Shown one piece after another: positions 6,720-13,584 of a stretch of 22,240 nt of DNA. Numbering within the stretch: the first letter of the stretch is position 1; each line of letters opens with the position of its first letter. The notes below the pieces were generated by a model. That model was not told where the DNA came from. It made no database searches and saw only the letters and a program-made list of their open reading frames with translations. The stretch covers positions 1 through 22,240 of the forward strand of contig PFOK01000093.1 in assembly GCA_002792495.1 (NCBI GenBank), written 5' to 3'. This DNA comes from Candidatus Peregrinibacteria bacterium CG_4_10_14_0_2_um_filter_43_11. Lineage in GTDB: Bacteria; Patescibacteriota; Gracilibacteria; UM-FILTER-43-11. Position numbers and translations under genes: made by a program.

Positions 6720-7125
6720 GATAAGTTTCCAATATCACCTGCGCGGAAAGAGAATCAGTGAAGGGTTTTTGATTTTTGGCTTTTGTTCCCTGTGCCTGCA
6801 TGCGATGAATGGCCTGCTGCGTCGTGAGACGTTCATCAAAATAATCGATGGAAACGTTATGGATGGTCTGTTTTAGCCGATCGCCAAATTCAATCGTTTT
6901 TTTGACCCGATCCCCCATCGTGCCATCCATTTGGATGGGAAGGCCTATGATGATTTTGACAACTGATTCTTGCTCGCATAACATCGCGATCTGTTTACTG
7001 AGATCAGAAAGATGACTGTATGTCAAAAAATCTCGTGGAAAAGCGATGGCTTTGTCCAAATCGGAGATGGCGATGCCGACGCGCTTGTCGCCGAAGTCGA
7101 TGGCGAGGTATTTACCTTTGTTCAT
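6694..7125 (-). CDS. ruvX: Putative Holliday-junction resolvase / pre-rRNA nuclease YqgF (RuvX)
   Basis: A 143-aa RNase H-fold protein of normal YqgF length. It has LAIDFGDKRVGIAISD at the N-terminus (first catalytic Asp), VVKIIIGLPIQMDGTMGDR in the middle and VSIDYFDERLTTQQA (second acidic motif). In other bacteria YqgF trims the 5' end of 16S rRNA and may resolve branched DNA. I start at 7125 (MNKGKYLAIDFG); the longer frame from 7155 reads into low-complexity repeats. It lies 87 nt after rpsT on the same strand with no good terminator between, so the two are probably cotranscribed. Its last 26 bp overlap the convergent 255-aa gene. Confidence 0.92.
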   Translation of the reverse strand: MNKGKYLAIDFGDKRVGIAISDLDKAIAFPRDFLTYSHLSDLSKQIAMLCEQESVVKIIIGLPIQMDGTMGDRVKKTIEFGDRLKQTIHNVSIDYFDERLTTQQAIHRMQAQGTKAKNQKPFTDSLSAQVILETYLSQYRKGL

Positions 7126-7132
7126 TTCTTGT

Positions 7133-7180
7133 GGGATGTGGGGGATGTGCCCCAAGGGGGAACCTTCGGCTTGGGATGTG
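7133..7180. repeat. Three direct repeats GGGATGTG in the rpsT-ruvX gap
   Basis: GGGATGTG occurs at 7133-7140, 7142-7149 and 7173-7180. Between the last two lies CCCCAAGG...CTTGGG, which can form a 6-bp hairpin. This could be slippage product or a processing or regulatory site between rpsT and ruvX; nothing decides. Confidence 0.5.
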
Positions 7181-7212
7181 TGTGAGATGATCCATAAACT
7201 CTCTAAACCCCA

Positions 7213-7548
7213 CTAACTATTACCTTCCTCTTTCTCCATTTTCTCATCCGTCTTTTCCCCCCCTTTTTCCTCCTTCTTCTTTTCCCCCGAAAGGCCGTTC
7301 AACGCTTTTTGCACCCGTGACTTTTTGTGAGCCGCGTTGTTTTTTGGGATCAGATTCTTTTTGGCTGCGGTATCGATGGATTTGATGACATCGGAAAGTA
7401 TTTTTTCAGCCATTTCTTTTTTACCTTCTTTCACATAACTCAATAATAGTTTGACCATCGATTTCATGCGGCTGGCGTAATGACGATTGCGTGCCTGACG
7501 AACGGCATCTTGTTTTACGCGTTTGATGGCTTGTTTTGTAATTGGCAT
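7213..7548 (-). CDS. rpsT: 30S ribosomal protein S20 with charged C-terminal tail
   Basis: A 111-aa S20. The core (1-87) has the usual helical, Lys/Arg-rich pattern: MPITKQAIKRVKQDAVRQAR, then VIKSIDTAAKKNLIPKNNAA and HKKSRVQKALNGL, which binds 16S rRNA at the foot of the 30S subunit. Family members are usually 85-90 aa. Here a hydrophilic tail of about 24 residues follows, made almost only of Lys, Glu and Gly (EKKKEEKGGEKTDEK). It has no Shine-Dalgarno sequence. A promoter is proposed upstream, and ruvX follows on the same strand. Confidence 0.93.
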   Translation of the reverse strand: MPITKQAIKRVKQDAVRQARNRHYASRMKSMVKLLLSYVKEGKKEMAEKILSDVIKSIDTAAKKNLIPKNNAAHKKSRVQKALNGLSGEKKKEEKGGEKTDEKMEKEEGNS

Positions 7549-7580
7549 TTCTTATTGAATTTAAGATTAAATGATTCAAG

Positions 7581-7609
7581 ATTTAAGATTATTCCACGGC
7601 AACAATCAA
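7581..7609 (-). promoter_or_regulatory. Possible rpsT promoter
   Basis: On the minus strand TTGATT (7609-7604) and TTAAAT (7586-7581) are 17 nt apart, 32 nt before the ATG. The -10 lies in one of two direct copies of ATTTAAGATT (7559-7568 and 7581-7590, period 22), so part of the match may be repeat composition. Confidence 0.4.
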
Positions 7610-7657
7610 AAAATCTTTTGCTGAGGTATTTTAAGGCAATAAATGCAGCTTGGCAAG

Positions 7658-9097
7658 CTAATTCACCAAAAAAACGTCGTAATCATTGCCAAGGATGATC
7701 GTGGCATCCACCCCGCTTTTATTGGAAGTTGGATCTGCCGGAACGGCTTCCGCCTTCACAAAACCAGCGAGGGCCTCTAATAGGGCGGGATTTTTTGGAA
7801 TAACATTGCTGTCTTTACCTTCCTCCCAATTGTAGTAACGGATCACGCTCTTTTCCTGGAAAGACCGTTCGCCTTCCGCGTCCAATAAATTGTCGATCAC
7901 AGTGATATTGAATCCAAACCGATTGAGCTGATAAGCGACTTTTCCGGCTATTCCGGATGTTTTGGTGGCATTCAGTATTTCGATTTTCAATGGCTCGAAA
8001 AAAGCTTCACGTTTGTTAAAAATAAGATCCGTGTAACGGTGAATGAGATCGAGATTGTCTCCAAAGGGAACTAAAACAAACTGACCGTCGTAGTATTTGC
8101 GCTCAGGCGTGTATAAAAACCCACCCTCCTGACCCGGATCATCATGGATGACTTTGGCTACCAAATGACTTGAATCGAAATTCTTGGCTACTCCGGCCAA
8201 GGTAATGAGCTCACGCAATGTCATGTCGGTATTGATATTGTTTTTAATGCTCGCGTAAAGATGCTTAAGCACTTTTGTGTCTGTTAAAACGCCTTTTGAA
8301 AGCGCTTTTTCGCGGAGAGCCGCCAACACCAACTGCTGACGAGCCGCACGGTCAAAATCGGACGTGGTTTTGCGACTACGAACATATTTGAGTGCCATTT
8401 CACCATCCAAGTGCTGTATACCCTGATGAATGGAAAATAGGGTGTAACCGTTGTCTGTTTCGTTGGGGTAATAGGGGTCTTCTATTGCTTTGGGGACGTT
8501 CACATCAACCCCTCCCAAAGCATCTATTACTTCTACAAACGCGTTAAAATCCACACGAATGTAATAATGGATATCCAGATTGGTGATGACACCTGCCGCA
8601 GTCCGGAAAAGTTCGAACCCATTTTCCTCTCCGGAAGTGGCTTTGTTGTTGCGGTAGAGCTCGTTGATTTTGTTGTTTCTCGCTCCAATCCCCCTGATGT
8701 AATAATCCCGTGGAATGGAAAAGAGGCTAATTGCATTTTTTTTCTGATCAATACTTGTCACCATGATCGTGTCAATCAAATCCGCTCCATCACGAACATG
8801 GCCTCCATCACCCAGTAAAACAATGTTGGTGTAGCCGTTTTCATCCTGCTCAAGATCACTTCCCGCTGCCAAAATAATGTTTTCCGGTTCAAAATTGGAA
8901 ATCCAATGGTACACCCCAACCATTGCCTTAAAAACGATCACCATCGCCACCACAACCAAAACGGCGCCCACAATATAGCTCCGCTGTTTGGAATTGATAT
9001 TGCCACATTTTTCTGTGAACCAATCGGAATATTTTTTCATTTTCCGGAGCGGATGAATCCGTGGTTTTTGACGAATGCGGCGTGTGTGAAAAGACAT
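7658..9097 (-). CDS. LytR-CpsA-Psr (LCP) cell-envelope ligase with LytR_C domain
   Basis: A 479-aa LCP protein. A basic N-terminus precedes one membrane helix (about 41-62, YIVGAVLVVVAMVIVFKAMV). The extracellular LCP domain follows, with NIVLLGDGG (91-99), DTIMVTSIDQKKNAISLFSI with PRDYYI (109-134), NKINELY (142-148), and HLDGEMALKYVRSRKTTSDF with DRAARQQ (229-255). These Arg and Asp residues match the polyprenyl-phosphate and metal site of the family. A C-terminal LytR_C domain spans about 370-475 (KIEILNATKTSGIAGKVAYQL). LCP enzymes transfer lipid-linked glycopolymers to peptidoglycan, which implies a Gram-positive-like envelope. It stands alone between the rplL terminator and rpsT. Confidence 0.94.
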   Translation of the reverse strand: MSFHTRRIRQKPRIHPLRKMKKYSDWFTEKCGNINSKQRSYIVGAVLVVVAMVIVFKAMVGVYHWISNFEPENIILAAGSDLEQDENGYTNIVLLGDGGHVRDGADLIDTIMVTSIDQKKNAISLFSIPRDYYIRGIGARNNKINELYRNNKATSGEENGFELFRTAAGVITNLDIHYYIRVDFNAFVEVIDALGGVDVNVPKAIEDPYYPNETDNGYTLFSIHQGIQHLDGEMALKYVRSRKTTSDFDRAARQQLVLAALREKALSKGVLTDTKVLKHLYASIKNNINTDMTLRELITLAGVAKNFDSSHLVAKVIHDDPGQEGGFLYTPERKYYDGQFVLVPFGDNLDLIHRYTDLIFNKREAFFEPLKIEILNATKTSGIAGKVAYQLNRFGFNITVIDNLLDAEGERSFQEKSVIRYYNWEEGKDSNVIPKNPALLEALAGFVKAEAVPADPTSNKSGVDATIILGNDYDVFLVN

Positions 9098-9203
9098 GGG
9101 CTTTCATTTTTAATTTTTCAATCTTTACCCCTCCTGGCGGATGTTCGGATTTTCAGAAAAAACACCTAGGCCAATTTAGCATTTCGAATACGAGAAGGCA
9201 AGG

Positions 9204-9238
9204 CAAACAAAAACCCCGCTCAGATGAATGAACGGGGA
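9204..9238 (-). terminator. Terminator of the rplJ-rplL unit
   Basis: On the minus strand CCCCG and TGA/TCA segments pair (outer CCCCG/CGGGG at 9214-9218 and 9233-9237, inner TCA/TGA, 6-nt loop), followed directly by TTTTTGTTTG. It lies about 45 nt after the rplL stop. Confidence 0.85.
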
Positions 9239-9282
9239 TTGTGTTGTGTGTCGAAAGGGCTTTCTTTAAACAAATTCCGAAA

Positions 9283-9669
9283 TTATTTCAGAGTTATTGT
9301 AGCTCCAACTGCTTCGAGATCTGCCTTGATTTTCTCAGCCTCTTCTTTCTTTAGGCCTTCTTTAACCATTTTTGGTGCGCCATCAACCAAATCTTTTGCT
9401 TCTTTCAAGCCAAGACCTGTGATTTCACGAACCACCTTAATGACTGGAATTTTTTGAGAACCGGCGGCGGTCAATTCAACATCAAAGCTGTCTTTTTCTT
9501 CTGCGGCGGCGGCAGGACCGGCGGCGGCGGCAGCAGCTACAGGAGCGGCAGCGGATACGCCGAATTTTTCTTCCATGGCTTTAACCAAACCGGCCAATTC
9601 CAATATGGAAAGTTTTTCTACAGCGTCAAGGATTGCTTGAGCCTCCTTAGAAAGTTCGATATCTGACAT
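9283..9669 (-). CDS. rplL: 50S ribosomal protein L7/L12
   Basis: A 128-aa L7/L12 of normal length. It has an N-terminal dimerisation helix pair (LSKEAQAILDAVEKLSILEL), an Ala/Pro hinge (about 38-57, AAAPVAAAAAAGPAAAAEE) and a C-terminal factor-binding domain with IPVIKVVREITGLGLKEAKD and LVDGAPKMVKEGL. It forms the flexible stalk that recruits EF-Tu, EF-G and IF-2. It follows rplJ by 35 nt in the standard rplJL order and ends before a clear terminator. No Shine-Dalgarno sequence. Confidence 0.98.
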   Translation of the reverse strand: MSDIELSKEAQAILDAVEKLSILELAGLVKAMEEKFGVSAAAPVAAAAAAGPAAAAEEKDSFDVELTAAGSQKIPVIKVVREITGLGLKEAKDLVDGAPKMVKEGLKKEEAEKIKADLEAVGATITLK

Positions 9670-9704
9670 AATAAATTAAGTTAAGGGTTAATAAAAAAAT
9701 AAAT

Positions 9705-10379
9705 TTAATTGGATACTTCTTCTGCAGACTCCTCCACAACCGGTGTGACTTCCGCAACCGGTTCTTCTATTGTGGTCTCAGCAGATTCCACAGCAGGGGC
9801 AACTTCAACGACTGGTTCTGCAAGTGTCTCAACAACCGGAGCTGCAACGGGAGCACTAGGAAAGCTTTCTTTGTACGCATTGACCACACGAACAAAACCG
9901 CCAATCACATTGCTAAGCACGCCCACAAAACCTGTGAGAGGGGCGTTGAGCGAGCCAAGGAATTTAGCCAGTAATTCCTCACGACTGGGGAGTTTGGCAT
10001 ATTGCTGAACCACGTTGGGGTCAACCACCTTTCCGTCTATGATGCCTCCCAATAACTTGAGCTTCTCGTTTTCTTTGGAAAACTTGAATAAAATCCGCAA
10101 TCCGGAAAGCTCATCTTCGTAAGAGAAAATGGCGGCTACAGATCCCTCCATTTCTTCGCTACCGATTTCGTCGACACCGATTTCTTTGGCGGCAAGGCGC
10201 ATCAGTGTTTTTTTGCCGACTTTCAATTCGGATTCTTTTTCACGCAATTGCTTGCGTAGTCCGGAAATGCTCTTTACATCAAGCCCGCGATAATCCGCGA
10301 ATACAACCGTTTTTGAGCGAGTGAATCGGTCGATCAGTTCGCGCAAAGCCTCTTCTTTTTTTTGTCGGGTAACAGCCAT
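9705..10379 (-). CDS. rplJ: 50S ribosomal protein L10 with acidic C-terminal tail
   Basis: A 224-aa L10; the family is usually 165-180 aa. The core (1-173) has MAVTRQKKEEALRELIDRF, VVFADYRGLDVKSISGLRKQ, LKVGKKTLMRLAAKE and a C-terminal helix that anchors L7/L12 dimers. From about 174 an extra tail of about 50 residues consists of Pro, Val, Ala and Glu (PVVEVAPAVES then EEPVAEVTPVVEES), probably disordered. It is the first gene of rplJL and is preceded by an L10-type leader RNA with an attenuator, so L10-L12 feedback control is likely. Confidence 0.96.
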   Translation of the reverse strand: MAVTRQKKEEALRELIDRFTRSKTVVFADYRGLDVKSISGLRKQLREKESELKVGKKTLMRLAAKEIGVDEIGSEEMEGSVAAIFSYEDELSGLRILFKFSKENEKLKLLGGIIDGKVVDPNVVQQYAKLPSREELLAKFLGSLNAPLTGFVGVLSNVIGGFVRVVNAYKESFPSAPVAAPVVETLAEPVVEVAPAVESAETTIEEPVAEVTPVVEESAEEVSN

Positions 10380-10423
10380 GTTGATTACAAATTACGAATT
10401 AAAATTACGAATGTGACTGAAAA

Positions 10424-10453
10424 TAAAAAAATCTCGTGCGTGCGCAGACGAGA
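10424..10453 (-). terminator. Attenuator in the rplJ leader
   Basis: On the minus strand TCTCGT and ACGAGA pair (10453-10448 with 10437-10432) around a GC-rich inner part, followed by ATTTTTTTATTTT. It lies 45 nt before the rplJ start and inside its leader, so it must be read through for rplJL expression. Confidence 0.75.
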
Positions 10454-10460
10454 CTTGATC

Positions 10461-10545
10461 ACACCTGACAATTGACATTCGACACTTTACAATTGACGTA
10501 GCGAGTTGAACTCGTGTCAGATGTCAGGGGTGAGAAGTCAGGTGT
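10461..10545. repeat. Long imperfect hairpin inserted in the rplJ leader
   Basis: Nested inverted repeats: ACACCTGAC (10461-10469) with GTCAGGTGT (10537-10545), perfect; GACATTCGACAC (10474-10485) with GTGTCAGATGTC (10514-10525), 10 of 12 paired; and CGAGTTGAACTCG (10502-10514) at the tip. The region also holds direct copies of ACAATTGAC. It sits between the conserved L10-leader core and the attenuator. Confidence 0.65.
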
Positions 10546-10550
10546 TTAAG

Positions 10551-10606
10551 ATTGTCTCGGTAGGTCCTCTGTCCGACTATTATCAGGCTGCCTACTTTCT
10601 GCGACA
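10551..10606 (-). promoter_or_regulatory. Ribosomal protein L10 leader (autoregulatory RNA)
   Basis: On the minus strand the segment reads GCAGAAAGTAGG, then a variable part, then GACCTACCGAGAC. The AGTAGG/CCTACC pair (10596-10591 with 10564-10559) with the following GAG is the recognisable core of the L10 leader seen upstream of rplJ in many bacteria, which the L10-L12 complex binds in place of its 23S rRNA site. It starts close to the predicted transcription start and is followed downstream by the attenuator. The identification is by motif and position, without a covariance search. Confidence 0.7.
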
Positions 10607-10611
10607 AAGGT

Positions 10612-10639
10612 ATTTTACGGATATGGAATAAAAAGTCAA
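10612..10639 (-). promoter_or_regulatory. Promoter of the rplJL unit
   Basis: On the minus strand TTGACT (10639-10634) and TAAAAT (10617-10612) are 16 nt apart. Transcription would begin near 10605, directly before the L10 leader core, giving a leader of about 225 nt. Confidence 0.7.
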
Positions 10640-10790
10640 ACTTTTTTTTCACATTAACCGATAATCGTTAAACGGACGGCTGATTCATTCGATCCAATTG
10701 TCGTAAAGACTCGTGAAACCACGGCTCTCGGCGGAGTGAGGAAAAAAATGAGGTCGAAATGATAAACTATGAAGCGTTGATTGATTATTT
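10640..10790. other. Intergenic stretch without a recognised gene
   Basis: These 151 bp lie between the rplJL promoter and the end of the csaB-like gene. I see a small dyad (TTAA, CGAT-A-ATCG, TTAA at 10654-10671) just upstream of the promoter -35. There is no open frame of note, no clear terminator for the csaB-like gene and no tRNA-like fold. With the leader elements it completes the 411-bp gap between the two genes. Confidence 0.5.
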
Positions 10791-11873
10791 TTAGCCCATA
10801 TCCCCGATAAAGCGATTAAAAAGACGAACGCTTTCTTCGGCTCTGTCACGCAAAACGTAAGTACGCGCCTTTTCGTAAACTTTTACATTGTTGTAATCCA
10901 CTGAAAGACGTTTTAATCCTTCGTGCAAACGATCGACGGAGAGCTCTCCGATCGGGATCTTATACCGTTCCATCGGGGTCTCATCGAACAGGGTATCTAT
11001 TTTTGGGCTGTAACTAATGGGAATGACCGGTGTTTGAGTGATCAGCGCGGCGATGAGAAAATGGAAACGCATTCCGATGGCGAATTCTGCTGTACGGAGC
11101 TTTTCGATTAATTCGGAAAAATTGCCCGGAACAAACAATTCGCCGCCTGTTTTTTTAAGCAATGGATTGAGGATTTTATAATCGCTTTCCTTTATTTCCT
11201 GCATGCTCACAAAAAGGAATCTGGCGTCCTTCTCCGTCTTCAGTCGGAGTAAAATTTCTGTAAAAATCGCGATGATTTTTGAATCATAAGAAAGCCATGG
11301 TCGGAGTGAAATCATGTAAAGGCGGGATTGTCTTTCTGCTAAAGATTCTCTGACGTGGAATAAAAAGACAGGATCGGAGGTCACGTGAATTTCCCCCTCT
11401 GTTAATCCGAGGCTTTTGAGCAGCCGGCGTGAGGATTCGTCACGCACTGCAATGACCTGTGCGCGGGAATAAGCCCATGCCGTTAATTTTTTGCCCAACC
11501 AGGAGTGGAGAGGCCCCACACCCGTGGCATAAATGAAAAGTGGTTTTTCGAAAAAATAGACCCAAAACAATTGCCACGCCCACAAAAAACAGGCGTATAA
11601 ATGATGATCCTGAAACAACCCCCCACCCCCCAAAATCACCCCATCGACTGCCCTGAGAGCCTTAATGGACTGACGAAAACCGTGTCTAAAAACAGAACGA
11701 AATCCCAACGGAAACAAAGGAACCGTTTTTGTGCGGAACTTCTTTTCAGTGTCTTTGGGGTGTGCCGAAAAAACGGTGAATTCATGCCCCGCGTGTGCCT
11801 TTAAAATTGATGAAAGGATCGCGTCATCGCCAACATTGGTTGCCCCGTAATTGCCTATTATTCCGATTTTCAT
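10791..11873 (-). CDS. csaB: CsaB-like polysaccharide pyruvyl transferase
   Basis: A 360-aa member of the polysaccharide pyruvyl transferase family, close to the CsaB type. The N-terminus MKIGIIGNYGATNVGDDAIL carries the NxGD signature. VILGGGGLFQDHH lies near residue 80, SDPVFLF near 180, and GMRFHFLIAALITQTPVIPI with SYSPKID near 300; this His- and Gly-rich C-terminal motif is typical. CsaB pyruvylates the secondary cell-wall polymer that SLH-domain S-layer proteins bind. I start at 11873 because the conserved fold begins there. An in-frame extension to 11954 would start upstream of the promoter -10. The -10 is only 6 nt before the ATG, so the mRNA may be leaderless. Confidence 0.87.
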   Translation of the reverse strand: MKIGIIGNYGATNVGDDAILSSILKAHAGHEFTVFSAHPKDTEKKFRTKTVPLFPLGFRSVFRHGFRQSIKALRAVDGVILGGGGLFQDHHLYACFLWAWQLFWVYFFEKPLFIYATGVGPLHSWLGKKLTAWAYSRAQVIAVRDESSRRLLKSLGLTEGEIHVTSDPVFLFHVRESLAERQSRLYMISLRPWLSYDSKIIAIFTEILLRLKTEKDARFLFVSMQEIKESDYKILNPLLKKTGGELFVPGNFSELIEKLRTAEFAIGMRFHFLIAALITQTPVIPISYSPKIDTLFDETPMERYKIPIGELSVDRLHEGLKRLSVDYNNVKVYEKARTYVLRDRAEESVRLFNRFIGDMG

Positions 11874-11879
11874 GGAGAT

Positions 11880-11888
11880 ATTATAACA
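11880..11888 (-). promoter_or_regulatory. Extended -10 directly before the csaB-like gene
   Basis: On the minus strand TGTTATAAT ends 6 nt before the ATG (TATAAT at 11885-11880, then ATCTCC, then ATG). A start about 7 nt after the -10 would coincide with the A of the ATG. There is no good -35, as is usual for extended -10 promoters. Confidence 0.6.
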
Positions 11889-11928
11889 TGAGGGATTTGA
11901 GGGATCCCCTTCCCTCTTCCATTGTATA

Positions 11929-11961
11929 CAAAAAGAGTCTCCTTGGCGAACCATGAGACTC
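11929..11961 (-). terminator. Terminator after rplS
   Basis: GAGTCTC (11935-11941) and GAGACTC (11955-11961) pair, with an inner TGG/CCA and a CGAA tetraloop. On the minus strand the stem is followed by TTTTTG. It lies 22 nt after the rplS stop and upstream of the csaB-like promoter. Confidence 0.85.
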
Positions 11962-11982
11962 CTTCATCATTGTTTTTACTCT

Positions 11983-12615
11983 TTATTTCTCTTCGTCACT
12001 TTCTTCCTGAGCGATCTCTTCTTCGGATCTATCTACAATTTCAGGGGTTGTTGTTTCTTCTTCCGCTTCGACACTTTCTTCAACTGCATCAGGTTCTGGC
12101 GTTGCTACGGATTCTTCTTCAGCCACATCAATTCCGGCCTCCACCACATCATCCCCCTCTACACCCCCCTCGGACTCGGCGGCTTCTTTCTCTTTTTTCT
12201 TTTCGGCCTCCACCGCCTCTTCAATCAATGCTTCCATGCGGGCTTCTTCCTGTGCCCTCTCTTCGTCCGTCACATGATGTTCCTGCAAGCGGGCGGACTT
12301 ACCGGCGCGTTCACGCATGTAATAGAGTTTTGCGCGACGCACCTTCGCTTTTTTGAGGATCTCGATTTTTACCACATTGGAGGAATGGAGAGGCAATATT
12401 TTTTCAACACCAATTCCGGAAACGATTTTACGAACTGTAAAATTGGCTTCAGTGCCTTCTCCGTGACCCACCTTGATCACCAATCCTTCAAAGATCTGGA
12501 TACGTTCTTTCGCGCCTTCTTTGATTTTTTGGTGCACACGAATGGTGTAACCGGCCCTGATTTCGGGCACTTTTTTGAGCTGTGCCTTTTGTACTTCTCG
12601 AATGAGTGGATGCAT
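11983..12615 (-). CDS. rplS: 50S ribosomal protein L19 with very long acidic tail
   Basis: A 210-aa L19; the family is usually 110-120 aa. The core (1-112) is canonical: IREVQKAQLKKVPEIRAGYT, KEGAKERIQIFEGLVI, the GIGVEKILPLHS segment and KAKVRRAKLYYMRERAGKSA at the 30S-50S interface. From about 113 a tail of nearly 100 residues follows, first mixed charged helix (EEARMEALIEEAVEAEKKKE) and then strongly acidic (EEEIAQEESDEEK at the end). The reading frame is continuous, with a terminator right after the stop, so the tail is genuine. No Shine-Dalgarno sequence; monocistronic. Confidence 0.96.
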   Translation of the reverse strand: MHPLIREVQKAQLKKVPEIRAGYTIRVHQKIKEGAKERIQIFEGLVIKVGHGEGTEANFTVRKIVSGIGVEKILPLHSSNVVKIEILKKAKVRRAKLYYMRERAGKSARLQEHHVTDEERAQEEARMEALIEEAVEAEKKKEKEAAESEGGVEGDDVVEAGIDVAEEESVATPEPDAVEESVEAEEETTTPEIVDRSEEEIAQEESDEEK

Positions 12616-12636
12616 GATTAATTTTTAATTTACAAT

Positions 12637-12666
12637 TTATAATTTTTAAACTTACCGTATTGCCAA
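12637..12666 (-). promoter_or_regulatory. Possible rplS promoter with shared 11-bp motif
   Basis: On the minus strand TTGGCA (12666-12661) and TTATAA (12642-12637) are 18 nt apart. Between them is AATACGGTAAG (12661-12651), the same 11-mer that precedes the LapA-like gene at a nearly equal distance from the ATG (31 and 32 nt). Confidence 0.45.
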
Positions 12667-12781
12667 ATTTAAAAATAGCTTAATTAATTTAGAGATATTT
12701 CTGAAGGAATGCAAGTCATTTTCGCGATGATCCACCGTTCATCGTTTTTATCGGGCTATTTCGTGAGGTATTTTCTGTTTT

Positions 12782-13357
12782 TTAAAGGTGGATTTTTTCC
12801 AGCTCTTTCTTGAGTTTATTGATCGCGATAATACTGCTCGTGTCTGTGATCATGGTGTGAACGAATTTGTCTTTGCACTCCAGGCGATAGAGAAAGTCCT
12901 TTTTAGTGATGATGGCAAATTTTACATCCTCTTTTGGCTTAGAGGCGTGAGACAAAAGGTTTTGCAATTGGCTTTTATCCAATTCCCCCACAATCAACAA
13001 ATCCACGGAAGCGTCCTTCCCGACAAAAGCCCCATTTAAAATCAATAGTTCCACATTTCCCATCTTGCTGATCTGACGCACCAAATGATCATCTGTGTTA
13101 TTGGCCTTTAAAAACATATTTTTGAGCTCGTTGAAAATCGAAAAATCCTGGTTGATGATGTAGTATTTTTTTCGATTTCGAACCTTGCTTCTGAGCAAGC
13201 CTATTTTTTTGAGATTATCAAGCTCTCTGCGGATTGAGTTGATCTGTTCATCCAACTTGCGTGTGAGCTCACGAATAAAATATTCCTCATCCGGATGGAG
13301 CAAAAAGAGGTTTAGGAGTTTGATGCGCGTATTGGAACTGAATAGAGCCTTGAGCAT
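12782..13357 (-). CDS. Winged-helix regulator with nucleotidyltransferase-like domain
   Basis: A 191-aa two-domain protein. Residues 1-70 form a winged helix (LFSSNTRIKLLNLFLLHPDE, FIRELTRKLDEQINSIRREL, KKIGLLRSKVRNRKKYYII). Residues 100-165 resemble a minimal nucleotidyltransferase domain, with the G-F/S-x-x-x-D-A-S-x-D pattern (NGAFVGKDASVDLLIVGEL). This arrangement is known in small transcription regulators of CPR bacteria; the target is unknown. I start at 13357 (MLKALFSSNTRIKLL), where the fold begins. An open frame continues to 13462 with a Lys/Gln-rich segment that looks non-domain, so a longer form remains possible. No Shine-Dalgarno sequence. Confidence 0.8.
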   Translation of the reverse strand: MLKALFSSNTRIKLLNLFLLHPDEEYFIRELTRKLDEQINSIRRELDNLKKIGLLRSKVRNRKKYYIINQDFSIFNELKNMFLKANNTDDHLVRQISKMGNVELLILNGAFVGKDASVDLLIVGELDKSQLQNLLSHASKPKEDVKFAIITKKDFLYRLECKDKFVHTMITDTSSIIAINKLKKELEKIHL

Positions 13358-13462
13358 GGGGGTAAAAGTTAACCGGACAACGAAATAACGAAACAATTTT
13401 TTGAAGGGTCTTTCATATTTTGTTGTTTCGTTTTTTTGTTGAGTCGCTTCTTCTCTGTACAC

Positions 13463-13556
13463 ATAATTTATACATTAGGTCCTTTTTTTGCAATCTATTT
13501 TGTATAAATTTTGTATACCTTCAAAAAAAATAGCTATTTTAAGCCAATAATAAACA
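13463..13556. promoter_or_regulatory. AT-rich control region upstream of the winged-helix gene
   Basis: This is part of the 322-bp gap between the winged-helix start (13357) and the LapA-like stop. It has two direct copies of ATTTTGTATA spaced 11 bp (about 13497-13518), one helical turn apart, and minus-strand promoter-like boxes TTGCAA (13493-13488) and TATAAA (13472-13467) with a short 15-nt spacer. An operator for the winged-helix protein is plausible but unproven. Confidence 0.35.
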
Positions 13557-13584
13557 TTGACAACAAAAAATAATATTTTATAAA
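13557..13584 (+). promoter_or_regulatory. Near-consensus promoter facing the 3' end of the LapA-like gene
   Basis: TTGACA (13557-13562) and TATAAA (13579-13584) are 16 nt apart on the plus strand. No convincing plus-strand gene follows. The transcript would start near 13591, run through the 13583-13659 hairpin and then antisense to the LapA-like gene. Confidence 0.5.

Noticed and set aside
9119..9135. AGGAGG (minus strand 9135-9130) as a Shine-Dalgarno for the LCP gene
   Set aside because: The TTG at proper spacing opens a frame of three codons ending in TAA at 9112-9110, and the real ATG is too far (32 nt).
9454..10008. Plus-strand open frames opposite rplL and rplJ (Gly- and Ser/Thr-rich)
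   Set aside because: They mirror the Ala/Pro/Glu-rich hinge and tail of the real genes and have no start signals.
10680..10760. tRNA-like GC-rich patch upstream of the rplJ promoter
   Set aside because: No cloverleaf can be drawn; the acceptor and T-loop consensus are absent.
11874..11954. Longer N-terminus of the csaB-like protein
   Set aside because: The extra residues are not domain-like, cross the rplS terminator and lie upstream of the extended -10.
11922..12621. Long plus-strand frames opposite rplS
   Set aside because: Phe/Leu/His-rich translations are the antisense of the Glu/Lys-rich L19 tail.
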